NCBI GenBank assembly: GCA_023622945.1
Contig: JAMNYG010000206.1
Span: forward strand, 1 to 43,721
Origin: Bacillota bacterium
GTDB lineage: Bacteria; Bacillota; Clostridia; Acetivibrionales; JAMNYG01
Length of the DNA stretch: 43,721 nt
Reading direction: 5' to 3'
The translations under genes were made by a program, and so were the position numbers. This document shows, piece by piece, positions 1 to 8,775 of the stretch (position 1 is the first letter of the stretch; every line of letters starts with the position of its first letter). Below the pieces are notes generated by a model, which saw only the letters and a program-made list of their open reading frames with translations, did not search any database and was not told the DNA's origin.

Positions 1-713
1 CAGCGATACCCTTAGGGTGTCTCCAATACCTTCAGCAAGGAGGCAACCAAGGCCGACTGCCGATTTTATCGTTCCGCTGTAAACGGTTCCCGCTTCGGTA
101 ACCCCTATATGCAACGGATAATCGCAACGTTGTGACATAAGGCGGTATGCATCTATCGTCATTGGAACGCTGGAAGCCTTCAGGGACAATACAATCTGTT
201 CAAATCCGTACTCCTCAAGAATGCTTACATGGCCAAAGGCGCTCTCTACCAATCCTTCGGCTGTCACTCCTCCATATTTTGCAAGTATATGCTTCTCAAC
301 AGAGCCCGAATTCACTCCTATCCGAATGGGTATGCTCCTGGCCTTTGCCTCTTCCACAACCTTTTTCACTCTTTCCCTGTCCCCTATGTTTCCCGGGTTT
401 ATTCTTATCTTATCTGCGCCCTGTTTCATGGATTCCAGTGCCAGCCTGTAATCAAAAGAATATCTGCAACCAAAGGGATGGAAATTGCCTTTTTTATGGA
501 TCCTATGGCCTGGGCCGCCTCCATGTCAGGCACGGCAACTCTTATTATCTGGCAACCTGCTTCTTCCAGTTTCTTTATCTGTTCTATTGTTTCCTCAATA
601 TTTCTTGTATCGGTATTGGTCATGGATTGAACCGTTATGGGAGCATCTCCTCCAATGAAAATGTCTCCCACACGGACCTTTTTCGTCTTCCTTCGTTTGA
701 TAAAACCGTTCAT
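1..713 (-). CDS. ispG: 4-hydroxy-3-methylbut-2-enyl diphosphate synthase IspG (3' partial, frameshifted)
   Basis: IspG makes HMBPP from methylerythritol cyclodiphosphate in the MEP isoprenoid pathway, using a 4Fe-4S cluster. The start at 713 has a GGAGG six bases upstream. Residues 1-85 read as a normal IspG N-terminus ([26 protein letters not shown]). The frame then breaks. The expected [13 protein letters not shown] appears as ADI followed by an out-of-frame tail ending at 426. Adding one T between plus positions 457 and 458 restores a His codon, and the reading then stays open to the window edge with typical IspG text ([36 protein letters not shown]). The cluster-binding C-terminus lies outside the window. 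It sits 70 bp downstream of rseP in the same direction, with dxr (same pathway) one gene further up. The family call is certain. Whether the break is real or a sequencing error is open; essentiality of the pathway favours an error. Confidence 0.93.
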
Positions 714-783
714 TTTAAACCTCCGTCATTCCCTCATCTGCCTGTTGTGCAAATTATAACAACCTCCCGTTATGCCAATTATC

Positions 784-2070
784 TCATCCGCCAATTATAC
801 GCATTATATCATTGAAAGACACATATATGGCAAACAGGATCAGCAGTACAAAGCCTACTATGGAAATATATGCTTCCTTTTCGGGGGGTATGGGTTTCTT
901 CCTTATTGCTTCTATCCCCAGCAAAAGGAGCTTGCTTCCGTCCAGCATGGGGAAAGGAATCAGCTGGGTGGCACCCACTGCAATGCTCATCAGTGAAGTC
1001 ATTTGAAACAGGTATATAATTTTTGTAAATATGTTGGGACCCTGCTCAACCACATCGCCTATTGTGCTTACAATTCCAATGGGCCCCATCATCTGGTTAA
1101 GCTGAGCTTTCCCTGTAATGAGCCATACAAGGCTGTATCCGACGCTTTTTGCTACTGAATACGTGTACAGTACGGACTGCTTTAATGCGCCGAATACGTT
1201 TCCTTTTTCAGTGACAAAACTCAAACCTATTTCATATTGTTCAGGGATTTTCTGAACCTTGGGTGTAATTTCCTTTACAATCACCGCATCATTTCTCATA
1301 ATCGTAATCTTTACCGGTTTACCACCGTTATTCTTCATAAAACCCAAGACATCCTGACTGGTAGAAACGGGAGTTTCATTGAGTTTGACAATCCTGTCAC
1401 CGGGGAGAATTCCTGCTTCTTCGGCAGGGTAACCTGAAAGAACGCTGCCCACGGTACCGGTATTGTCGTTTGACGCAAATGTCACACCAATCATATATAC
1501 TTCACTTTCAGGTATTATCTCGGGTACGATTGTAGTTGTGAACTTCTCCGCCCCTCTCCTCACTTCCACCCTGGCAGGGGCACCTTTTGCCACATAGAGG
1601 AACTGGAAAACGTCCATAGGCTGGTGCACGGGTTTTCCGTCGTATTTCAGTATCACGTCTCCGCTGCGTATTGATGCGTTATACGCAGGAGAGCCTTCAG
1701 CCACTTGATCAACTGTTGTGGTGGTATAACCCATGAATGAAAACAAAACCACCAGAACCAATGCTGCAAAGATCAGGTTTGCCGCAGGTCCCCCCAATGC
1801 CGTCAACGCCCTCGCATGCACAGGCTTATTGCTGAATGCCCTTTCGCTTTCGGACGCCTCCTCCTCTCCCTCCATCTTCACGTAAGCCATTATGGGCAGA
1901 AGCCTGAGAGAATACATGGTTTCTCCTCTTTGTATGCTGAAAAGCTTGGGGCCGATAAAAATGGAGAATTCCAGCACCTTTATATCGTATAGCTTGGCCA
2001 TAAGAAAGTGTCCGATTTCATGAACAAGGACAATGATGTTAAAAGCTATGAAAGCTAAAAATAAATTCAT
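784..2070 (-). CDS. rseP: RIP metalloprotease RseP (site-2 protease)
   Basis: This is a membrane-embedded zinc metalloprotease that cleaves transmembrane anchors such as anti-sigma factors and leftover signal peptides. The HEIGH zinc motif is at residues 17-21, inside the first membrane segment. A PDZ region (roughly residues 110-270, apparently two copies, with GSPAYNASIRSGD and GYPAEEAGILPGD) sits in the middle. The second metal-ligand motif (PMLDGSKLL) lies in a C-terminal membrane segment. Length is 428 residues, normal for Firmicute RseP/RasP. The ATG at 2070 is preferred over an in-frame TTG seven codons upstream because GGAGG lies six bases before it. It lies between dxr and ispG in the usual clostridial order. 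Confidence 0.95.
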   Translation of the reverse strand: MNLFLAFIAFNIIVLVHEIGHFLMAKLYDIKVLEFSIFIGPKLFSIQRGETMYSLRLLPIMAYVKMEGEEEASESERAFSNKPVHARALTALGGPAANLIFAALVLVVLFSFMGYTTTTVDQVAEGSPAYNASIRSGDVILKYDGKPVHQPMDVFQFLYVAKGAPARVEVRRGAEKFTTTIVPEIIPESEVYMIGVTFASNDNTGTVGSVLSGYPAEEAGILPGDRIVKLNETPVSTSQDVLGFMKNNGGKPVKITIMRNDAVIVKEITPKVQKIPEQYEIGLSFVTEKGNVFGALKQSVLYTYSVAKSVGYSLVWLITGKAQLNQMMGPIGIVSTIGDVVEQGPNIFTKIIYLFQMTSLMSIAVGATQLIPFPMLDGSKLLLLGIEAIRKKPIPPEKEAYISIVGFVLLILFAIYVSFNDIMRIIGG

Positions 2071-2175
2071 CTGATACCTCCAAAGATACAATTTTTTCCG
2101 GCTACACCAAGTCGCTCACTTCAAAAAATTTCTCATCATTCCTTTATATTTATGTAAAAGCACAGCCGTTCATTC

Positions 2176-3333
2176 TCAAACTTTAACTTTGTCAGTTATC
2201 TCCTTTACAAGTTCCCTGGATCTGGCATCCGTTTCCAAAATATCTTCCAGGCATGGGTTTTTGCATACCGTATGCCTTTCCATGACATGCTCTATGATAT
2301 CAGGGATTTGGGTAAACCTTATCTTGTTGTCGAGGAACAGGCTTACGGCAACTTCATTTGCAGCGTTCATGGCAGCCGGCATGGTACCTCCTTCTTTAAG
2401 GGCAATGTATGCCAGCTCCAGGCATCTGAATGTGCCCGTATCAGGTTCCTCAAAAGTCAAGCGGTTGGAAATCAGAAGATCAAGCCTGGAAAAATTGTTT
2501 GGATACCTTCGGGGAAAGGTCAGTGCCAGCTGTATGGGAATTCTCATATCGGGTGAACCCAGTTGTGCCATCACCGATCCGTCAACATATTCCACCATTG
2601 AGTGAATTATGCTCTGCGGGTGTATCAGGACTTTAATCTTTTTTGCAGGCATTCCGAACAGCCAGCTTGCTTCTATCACTTCAAGTCCTTTGTTCATAAG
2701 AGTGGCCGAGTCGATGGTTATTTTATTACCCATCTTCCAGTTGGGATGTTTAAGTGCCTGGGCTACAGTAACTTTTTTCAGCTCATGAAGTTTCATGCCT
2801 CTGAAAGGTCCTCCGGATGCTGTAAGAATTATCCTTTCCACGTCCTGCTTTTCATTTCCGGCAAGACACTGAAATATGGCAGAGTGCTCACTGTCCACAG
2901 GAAGAATCCTTACATTGTGCTTTTTAGCCTCAGACATCACTATGGACCCCGCCGTCACAAGGGTCTCCTTGTTGGCCAGGGCTATATCCTTTCCATTCCG
3001 TATGGCTTCCAGAGTCGGCACCAGGCCGGCAATCCCGACGATTGAGCTTATGACCGTGTCAACGTCATCAATTGAGGCAACGGCTTTCAAACCTTCAATC
3101 CCCTGGAGTACACTGATGCCAGTCCCTGCAAGCCTTAATTTCAGCTGCAGGGCCGCTTCCCTGTCCGCAACTGCTACCAGCCGGGGCTTAAATTCAAGGG
3201 CCTGCTTTTCAAGAATATCTATGTTTGAATTTGCTGAAATCCCCAGCACTTCAATGTTTAAATTTCTTGCTGCTTCAAGAGCCTGTATTCCTATTGAGCC
3301 GGTTGATCCCAATATGGATATCCTTTTTGCCAT
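2176..3333 (-). CDS. dxr: 1-deoxy-D-xylulose 5-phosphate reductoisomerase
   Basis: This is the second MEP-pathway enzyme, converting DXP to 2-C-methylerythritol 4-phosphate with NADPH and a divalent metal. The NADPH-binding GSTGSIG motif is at the N-terminus. The metal/substrate motif DSEHSAIFQ, the flexible-loop region LTASGGPFR and HPNWKMGNKITIDSATLMNKGLEVIEA-type text are all present. Length is 385 residues, as expected. The start at 3333 has AGGAG at good spacing; an in-frame ATG five codons upstream overlaps that Shine-Dalgarno sequence and is less likely. It is followed by rseP about 105 bp downstream and preceded by cdsA. Confidence 0.96.
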   Translation of the reverse strand: MAKRISILGSTGSIGIQALEAARNLNIEVLGISANSNIDILEKQALEFKPRLVAVADREAALQLKLRLAGTGISVLQGIEGLKAVASIDDVDTVISSIVGIAGLVPTLEAIRNGKDIALANKETLVTAGSIVMSEAKKHNVRILPVDSEHSAIFQCLAGNEKQDVERIILTASGGPFRGMKLHELKKVTVAQALKHPNWKMGNKITIDSATLMNKGLEVIEASWLFGMPAKKIKVLIHPQSIIHSMVEYVDGSVMAQLGSPDMRIPIQLALTFPRRYPNNFSRLDLLISNRLTFEEPDTGTFRCLELAYIALKEGGTMPAAMNAANEVAVSLFLDNKIRFTQIPDIIEHVMERHTVCKNPCLEDILETDARSRELVKEITDKVKV

Positions 3334-3393
3334 ACACTTCTCCTGCATATGTTTGCTGTTAATATTGTCTGTGAGATTGTACTGTAATATATA

Positions 3394-4233
3394 TCATAAA
3401 ACAATGAAGCTTATGTAAAAATATACCACCGGAGCGGTGAACAACAGGCTGTCAAACCTGTCCAGCACCCCTCCGTGCCCGGGGATGCTTTTCCCGAAAT
3501 CCTTAATCCCCACGTACCTTTTTATTGATGAAGCTGCCCAGTCACCTACCTGTGACAGAAAACCATTCAGAACACCCAGCACGACATAGTGATAAATGGG
3601 TACGGGCGGGATATATCGGTTTATAATCAGGCCGTATAAAACGGTAACCAGTATGGAGCCTGCCATTCCTCCTATTGCGCCTTCAACGGTCTTTTTGGGG
3701 CTTATGGAGGGCAACAGTTTATGGTTGCCGAAGATCCTGCCTGCAAAATATGCGAAGGTATCGGTGCTCCACGCTCCTATGAATATCAGCCAGAAATACA
3801 GGTACCCGTTTTCCAGGTTCCTGGTAAGTACAACAAAGGAAAACAGGAACACAACATACAGCATCCCAAAAACCGTCAGGGCTATGTCAATCAGGCTGTA
3901 CTTGTCATGCTGGAAAATGGCGTAGCAAAAAAGCAGTACCAACAGTATAAAGATTGCAAAGGAAAAATAGTTTATTGACTTGAAAAGGTCCATGTAGAAA
4001 TTTATCCTTCCCATCCTGCCGTTCATGCTTATAAACAATATTACCGTACATGATAAGTAGCCTATAAACTTCACAGGTTTATAACCCACATTTGAAACCA
4101 CGCCGTAGAATTCGCTCATTCCTGCAAGTGCCAGTATGAATACGGCTATACCCAACGCTATATGCCCAAAAGAGGCAACCGTAACAAGCAGAGCCAGACC
4201 GATCACTGCAGTAATTATCCTTACTCTTAGCAT
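3394..4233 (-). CDS. cdsA: Phosphatidate cytidylyltransferase CdsA
   Basis: CdsA makes CDP-diacylglycerol from phosphatidic acid and CTP, the precursor of the phospholipid made by the pgsA gene near the other end of this window. It is a 279-residue polytopic membrane protein. The C-terminal CDP-alcohol synthase signature SIPGHGGVLDRFDSLLFTAP and the upstream KKTVEGAIGG segment are visible. The ATG at 4233 overlaps the uppS stop by one base (TGATG) and has GGAGG six bases upstream, so translation is probably coupled to uppS. Confidence 0.95.
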   Translation of the reverse strand: MLRVRIITAVIGLALLVTVASFGHIALGIAVFILALAGMSEFYGVVSNVGYKPVKFIGYLSCTVILFISMNGRMGRINFYMDLFKSINYFSFAIFILLVLLFCYAIFQHDKYSLIDIALTVFGMLYVVFLFSFVVLTRNLENGYLYFWLIFIGAWSTDTFAYFAGRIFGNHKLLPSISPKKTVEGAIGGMAGSILVTVLYGLIINRYIPPVPIYHYVVLGVLNGFLSQVGDWAASSIKRYVGIKDFGKSIPGHGGVLDRFDSLLFTAPVVYFYISFIVL

Positions 4234-4982
4234 CAAATTCCTCCAAACCGCCTGTTTCTGTTTTGAAAATCAATGATGGCTTCTTCCATATCCTTCTCTG
4301 TGAAGTCCGGCCAAAGCTTATCAGTATACCAGAACTCAGTATAAGCTGACTGCCATAAGAGAAAGTTGCTGGACCTCTTTTCACCGCTGGTGCGGATGAG
4401 AAGTTCCGGATCAGGCATTTCTGACGTGTATAGTCTTCTGCTGAACGTCTCTTCATCTATGTCTTCGGGCCTGAGTCGCCCACCCTGAACATCCTGTGCT
4501 ATTCTGCGGACCGCATTTACTATCTCGTCCCTGCCCCCGTAGTTTAAGGCAAAAACCAGGTTCAACCCGGTATTTACTTTTGTAGATTCAACTACCCTTT
4601 TTATCTCGGTCTGAAGTTCTTTTGAAAGCCTGCTTATGTCCCCGATAACCTTAATTCGTATATTGCTTCCTTCTAGCTCTTTATCCGCGTTCTTAAGAAA
4701 TTCCAGCAAAAGTGACATTAAAGCATCTACTTCTTCCTTCGGCCGCGACCAGTTCTCGGTAGAAAATGCATAAAATGTAACATATGTTACTCCCAAATTA
4801 TTACAATACTTGACGATGTTTTTCAGGTTATTGGCTCCTTCCCTGTGCCCTGCGCTTCTGGGCATACCTCTTCTGGTAGCCCACCGGCCGTTACCATCGG
4901 GAATAATGGCTATATGCACGGGAAGACGATTTTTATCTATTTCTTTGCCCTTCCTTTTTGACTTTCTGCCAAATAAAAACAT
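4233..4982 (-). CDS. uppS: Isoprenyl transferase / undecaprenyl diphosphate synthase
   Basis: UppS condenses isopentenyl diphosphate with farnesyl diphosphate to give undecaprenyl diphosphate, the carrier lipid for peptidoglycan. The cis-prenyltransferase pyrophosphate-binding motif HIAIIPDGNGRWA has its Asp at residue 29. FYAFSTENWSRP, NYGGRDEI and the C-terminal DPELLIRTSGEKRSSNFLLW-type block follow. Length is 249 residues, normal. A Lys/Arg-rich stretch at residues 6-17 precedes the fold. It overlaps cdsA by one base and is separated from the upstream small PASTA-like gene by a 156-bp gap containing a strong inverted repeat. Confidence 0.96.
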   Translation of the reverse strand: MFLFGRKSKRKGKEIDKNRLPVHIAIIPDGNGRWATRRGMPRSAGHREGANNLKNIVKYCNNLGVTYVTFYAFSTENWSRPKEEVDALMSLLLEFLKNADKELEGSNIRIKVIGDISRLSKELQTEIKRVVESTKVNTGLNLVFALNYGGRDEIVNAVRRIAQDVQGGRLRPEDIDEETFSRRLYTSEMPDPELLIRTSGEKRSSNFLLWQSAYTEFWYTDKLWPDFTEKDMEEAIIDFQNRNRRFGGI

Positions 4983-5074
4983 TTATCCTCCAAAAATTGA
5001 CTATATGATTATATTTCCATTTAATTATACATCATACTCCAATGCATGTAAAACAAAAGCACTAAAAATAACCG

Positions 5075-5110
5075 CCCCCTTAAATCAAGTATACACTTTA
5101 TTTAAGGGGG
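5075..5110 (-). terminator. Strong inverted repeat between the PASTA-like gene and uppS
   Basis: An 11-bp perfect inverted repeat (CCCCCTTAAAT / ATTTAAGGGGG) flanks a 14-nt loop at 5086-5099. Read on the minus strand the stem is followed by CGGTTATTTTTAG, an imperfect U-rich tract. It could be a partial terminator reducing transcription into uppS, or a processing site. No gene fits in the gap around it. Confidence 0.45.
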
Positions 5111-5138
5111 GGCCATTCAAAATGAGTTTCATATTCTG

Positions 5139-5339
5139 TTACAATGGTTTGCAAACATGCAGAACCACGTTATTGCCTCCCGGACATACATGTCTTATAA
5201 CCCTGTATGTATCATCATAATACCCGCTTTCATCCCCCGGAGGCGCAATCACTTTTATATCGGATATGTAAAAACCTGCCTGAACCAATAACTTTGAAGC
5301 TTCAGCCAGTTCAAACCCTATGATATCAGGTATGTCCAT
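5139..5339 (-). CDS. Small single-PASTA-like domain protein
   Basis: This is a 66-residue protein. It reads as one PASTA-like repeat: IPDIIGFELAEASKLLVQAGF matches the usual start (P-D-hydrophobic-G, E-A, LL, AGF), and RHVCPGGNNVVLHVC matches the closing strand. There is no signal peptide or membrane segment, so it is probably cytoplasmic, unlike classical PASTA domains on penicillin-binding proteins and Ser/Thr kinases. GAGGTG sits five bases before the ATG and overlaps the end of frr, whose stop is two bases away, so translation coupling is likely. The role is unknown. That it is a gene is well supported; the PASTA assignment is a pattern match. Confidence 0.8.
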   Translation of the reverse strand: MDIPDIIGFELAEASKLLVQAGFYISDIKVIAPPGDESGYYDDTYRVIRHVCPGGNNVVLHVCKPL

Positions 5340-5341
5340 TA

Positions 5342-5899
5342 CTACACCTCAAGGATTTCCTTTTCCTTGTCCGCAACAATCTTATCGATTTCTTCTATGT
5401 TCTTGTCAGTGATATTCTGCATATCTTTTTCCGCAACCTTAAGGTCGTCTTCGGTAATCTCGCTGTTTTTCTTCATTGCCCTGAATTTCTCTATTGCCTC
5501 TCTTCTGATTGACCTGACGGCCACTTTTGCCTCTTCGCCGTATTTCTTTACAATCTTGGTCAGTTCTTTTCTTCTCTCTTCAGTAAGCGCAGGGAAAATC
5601 AGCCTTATCACCTTTCCGTCGTTGTTGGGGTTGATTCCCAGGTCAGATTTCTGTATGGCTTTCTCGATTTCTTTTAACATCTTTGCTTCCCAGGGCTGAA
5701 TCACTATAACCCTTGCTTCAGGTACCGATATATTCCCAAGCTGATTTATTGGGGTAGGTACGCCATAATAATCCACATGGATTTTGTTCAGCAGTGCAGG
5801 ATTTGCTCTTCCGGCCCGTAATCCGGCCAGGTTTTCCTTAAGGGAGTTAATCGACTTTTTCATTTTCTCTTCATAAGGTTTATAAGCTTCCTTGTCCAT
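5342..5899 (-). CDS. frr: Ribosome recycling factor
   Basis: Frr splits post-termination ribosomes with EF-G. It is a 185-residue, mostly helical protein with the family's signature regions ([51 protein letters not shown]). The ATG at 5899 is chosen because AGGAGG lies eight bases upstream; the TTG two codons earlier would be only two bases from it. It lies 39 bp after pyrH in the standard tsf-pyrH-frr order. Confidence 0.97.
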   Translation of the reverse strand: MDKEAYKPYEEKMKKSINSLKENLAGLRAGRANPALLNKIHVDYYGVPTPINQLGNISVPEARVIVIQPWEAKMLKEIEKAIQKSDLGINPNNDGKVIRLIFPALTEERRKELTKIVKKYGEEAKVAVRSIRREAIEKFRAMKKNSEITEDDLKVAEKDMQNITDKNIEEIDKIVADKEKEILEV

Positions 5900-5938
5900 T
5901 CTCAAATCCTCCTCTTCTTAGTTTTATAGCGGTACCTG

Positions 5939-6658
<720 letters not shown>

Positions 6659-6769
6659 CTATTTCAGATTATTTCTACAAAAACTATGAAAGTCCTTCTA
6701 AAACATTGAAAAATCCGCTGGCATAAGAATTGAAAAAACCGCTTCCCTAAGAATTGCGCCTTTACCTGT

Positions 6770-6802
6770 AAAAAGGGAACATATATACTATGTTCCCTTT
6801 TT
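6770..6802 (-). terminator. Rho-independent terminator after tsf
   Basis: A perfect 13-bp inverted repeat (AAAAAGGGAACAT / ATGTTCCCTTTTT) surrounds a 7-nt loop just downstream of the tsf stop. The stem is A/T-flanked on both sides, so it can act in either orientation. On the minus strand it ends in TTTTT. It would partly separate rpsB-tsf transcription from pyrH. Confidence 0.75.
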
Positions 6803-6812
6803 ATTTCTTTCA

Positions 6813-7460
6813 TTAACCGCCTATCTGCTTCTTAACTTCTTCTGCGAAGTTGTCTTCTTTCTTTTCAATACCTTCGCCTCTCTCAAATCTTGCAAACCTT
6901 CTGATGTTGATGTTTTCACCAATAGTAGCTATCTTTTCGGTCAATAGCTGCTGAATTGTTTTGTCAGGATCCCTTATCCAGGGTTGTTCAAGGAGGCATA
7001 CCTCTTTATAGAACTTCTCCAGGCGTCCCTCCACCATTTTTTCAACTACCTTTTCTGGCTTGCCTTCGTTAAGTGCCTGGGCTCTGAGGATTTCTCTTTC
7101 CTTTTCAATGACTTCGGCTGGAATGTCTTCCCTGCGTATGTATTCCGGTTTTGCAGCTGCTATCTGCATTGCGATATCCTTTACAAAAGCTCTGAATTCT
7201 TCATTTCTTGCCGCAAAATCAGTTTCTACATTTACCTCTACAAGTACTCCGATTCTTCCGTCGCCATGGATGTATGCATCAACCAAACCTTCTGCTGCTA
7301 TTCTTCCGGCCTTCTTTGCTGCAGCGGCCAATCCTCTTTCCCTTAAAATCTCAATGGCTTTTTCCATGTCTCCGCCGGCTTCACTCAGGGCTTTTTTACA
7401 GTCCATCATTCCGGCTCCTGTTCTTTCTCTCAATTGTTTTACCATATCGGCAGTGATCAT
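6813..7460 (-). CDS. tsf: Translation elongation factor Ts
   Basis: EF-Ts exchanges GDP on EF-Tu. The N-terminal UBA-like region ([22 protein letters not shown]) and the [10 protein letters not shown] core motif are present. Length is 215 residues, the short form common in Clostridia, with one core subdomain reduced compared with the 283-residue E. coli protein. GGAGG lies seven bases before the ATG. It follows rpsB with a 165-bp gap that contains a terminator. Confidence 0.97.
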   Translation of the reverse strand: MITADMVKQLRERTGAGMMDCKKALSEAGGDMEKAIEILRERGLAAAAKKAGRIAAEGLVDAYIHGDGRIGVLVEVNVETDFAARNEEFRAFVKDIAMQIAAAKPEYIRREDIPAEVIEKEREILRAQALNEGKPEKVVEKMVEGRLEKFYKEVCLLEQPWIRDPDKTIQQLLTEKIATIGENINIRRFARFERGEGIEKKEDNFAEEVKKQIGG

Positions 7461-7576
7461 AGCAATTCCTCCAAATCAAGTATGTTATTACCCAATAAGA
7501 CTGTTCGTAAATAATCATCAAAGTATATTTTCTTCGTTTTGTGCAGTTTTATACTGATATTGCCAGAGCGAAAATA

Positions 7577-7618
7577 TCAAAAATCCGGCCTCAGTCCCCG
7601 CGGACACTAAGACCGGAT
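7577..7618 (-). terminator. Terminator/attenuator between rpsB and tsf
   Basis: On the minus strand a long hairpin, ATCCGGTCTTAGTGTCC pairing with GGACTGAGGCCGGAT across a short GCGG loop, is followed by TTTTGATATTTT. It starts right after the rpsB stop and would lower tsf transcription relative to rpsB. Confidence 0.7.
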
Positions 7619-7625
7619 CGATTTG

Positions 7626-8450
7626 TTATTCCTCCACGGAAACGTCGGCAGGCTCTGCTGCGCCGTTTTCTTCTTCTGCTGCTTCTGCTGCTGCCTTATC
7701 TGCTGCATCTTCTTCATCTGCAGCTTCTTCTTTGGCTGCAACATCTTCCGCTGAAACAGAAAGCTGTTCTCCCTGTCTTCCTTCTATGACGGCATCGGAA
7801 ATCTTGGAAGCAATGAGCTTGATCGCTCTTATGGCGTCATCGTTTCCCGGTATTACATAGTCAACCTCATCAGGATCACAGTTGGTGTCCACGATGGCCA
7901 CAATGGGTATGCCCAGCTTTCTTGCCTCAAGTATGGCAATCCTTTCTTTCCTTGGGTCAACGACAAACATCGCTCCGGGAAGCCTTGTCATATTCCTGAT
8001 GCCGCCCAGGTTCTTTTCAAGCTTTTCCTTTTCTGCCTTCAGCTTGGTTACTTCCTTCTTGGGAAGAACGTCGAAAACCCCGTTTCTTTCCATTTCATCA
8101 AGCTGATTCAGCCTGTCAATTCTCTTACGGATGGTTTTAAAGTTGGTGAGCATTCCGCCCAGCCATCTTGCATTTACATAGAATTGACCGCATCTTTCAG
8201 CTTCTTCCCTGATGGACTCCTGAGCCTGCTTCTTTGTGCCTACGAAGAGTATGTCCTCTCCGTTCATCGCCAGTTCCCTTACAAAAAAATAGGCCTCATC
8301 TATTTTTTTTACAGTTTTCTGGAGGTCGATAATATATATACCGTTCCTCTCTGTAAAAATATATTCGGCCATTTTGGGGTTCCATCTTCTGGTCTGATGC
8401 CCGAAATGGACTCCTGCTTCAAGCAACTGCTTCATTGAAACAACTGACAT
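7626..8450 (-). CDS. rpsB: Small ribosomal subunit protein uS2, acidic Ala/Glu-rich tail
   Basis: This is ribosomal protein S2 of the 30S subunit. The N-terminus ([22 protein letters not shown]) and the [28 protein letters not shown] region are diagnostic. Residues 1-230 cover the conserved fold. Residues ~231-274 form a low-complexity tail of Ala, Glu and Asp longer than in B. subtilis S2 (~246 residues). AGGAGGTG precedes the ATG. A clear sigma-A promoter lies about 110 bp upstream, leaving a ~100-nt leader that may be an autoregulatory S2 site (inference). Confidence 0.97.
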   Translation of the reverse strand: MSVVSMKQLLEAGVHFGHQTRRWNPKMAEYIFTERNGIYIIDLQKTVKKIDEAYFFVRELAMNGEDILFVGTKKQAQESIREEAERCGQFYVNARWLGGMLTNFKTIRKRIDRLNQLDEMERNGVFDVLPKKEVTKLKAEKEKLEKNLGGIRNMTRLPGAMFVVDPRKERIAILEARKLGIPIVAIVDTNCDPDEVDYVIPGNDDAIRAIKLIASKISDAVIEGRQGEQLSVSAEDVAAKEEAADEEDAADKAAAEAAEEENGAAEPADVSVEE

Positions 8451-8557
8451 TATTACACCTCCTGTAGTTTATACCTCCGCAGTGATCATCTTCATGAAAT
8501 ACCCGAAAAACAGGCAACATCCCATGAATCACGCTGCGTGCGTATTTTCCGTGTAGT

Positions 8558-8586
8558 AGTATACCATATAAGTTTTTTTTAATCAA
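8558..8586 (-). promoter_or_regulatory. Sigma-A promoter of rpsB
   Basis: On the minus strand TTGATT (8586-8581), a 17-nt spacer and TATACT (8563-8558) match the vegetative consensus. The predicted start near 8551 gives a leader of about 100 nt before rpsB. Confidence 0.75.
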
Positions 8587-8713
8587 CAATTTATTTTCAG
8601 TGTTATGCAAACATATGTGAAGAAAATTATATGCTTCATTCCAGCTGTCACTGGGTTTTTACTCAAATATTATTCCAAAACATGTCATTTTCTTATAAGC
8701 AATCACTATTTCA

Positions 8714-8759
8714 TAAAAAACGGGCGGTTTTGCATACATGCTCCGGCAAAACCACCCGT
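8714..8759 (-). terminator. Rho-independent terminator of the nhaC operon
   Basis: A 14-bp stem (ACGGGTGGTTTTGC / GCAAAACCGCCCGT on the minus strand, one G-U pair) with a 12-nt loop is followed by TTTTTT. It lies just after the antiporter stop. The rest of the 325-bp gap between rpsB and this gene holds only the rpsB promoter and leader. Confidence 0.85.
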
Positions 8760-8775
8760 TGGTTTCATTGCACGG

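Noticed and set aside
147-815. Long plus-strand open frames opposite ispG and other minus-strand genes
   Set aside because: They lie antisense to well-conserved genes, lack SD sites and show no family likeness.
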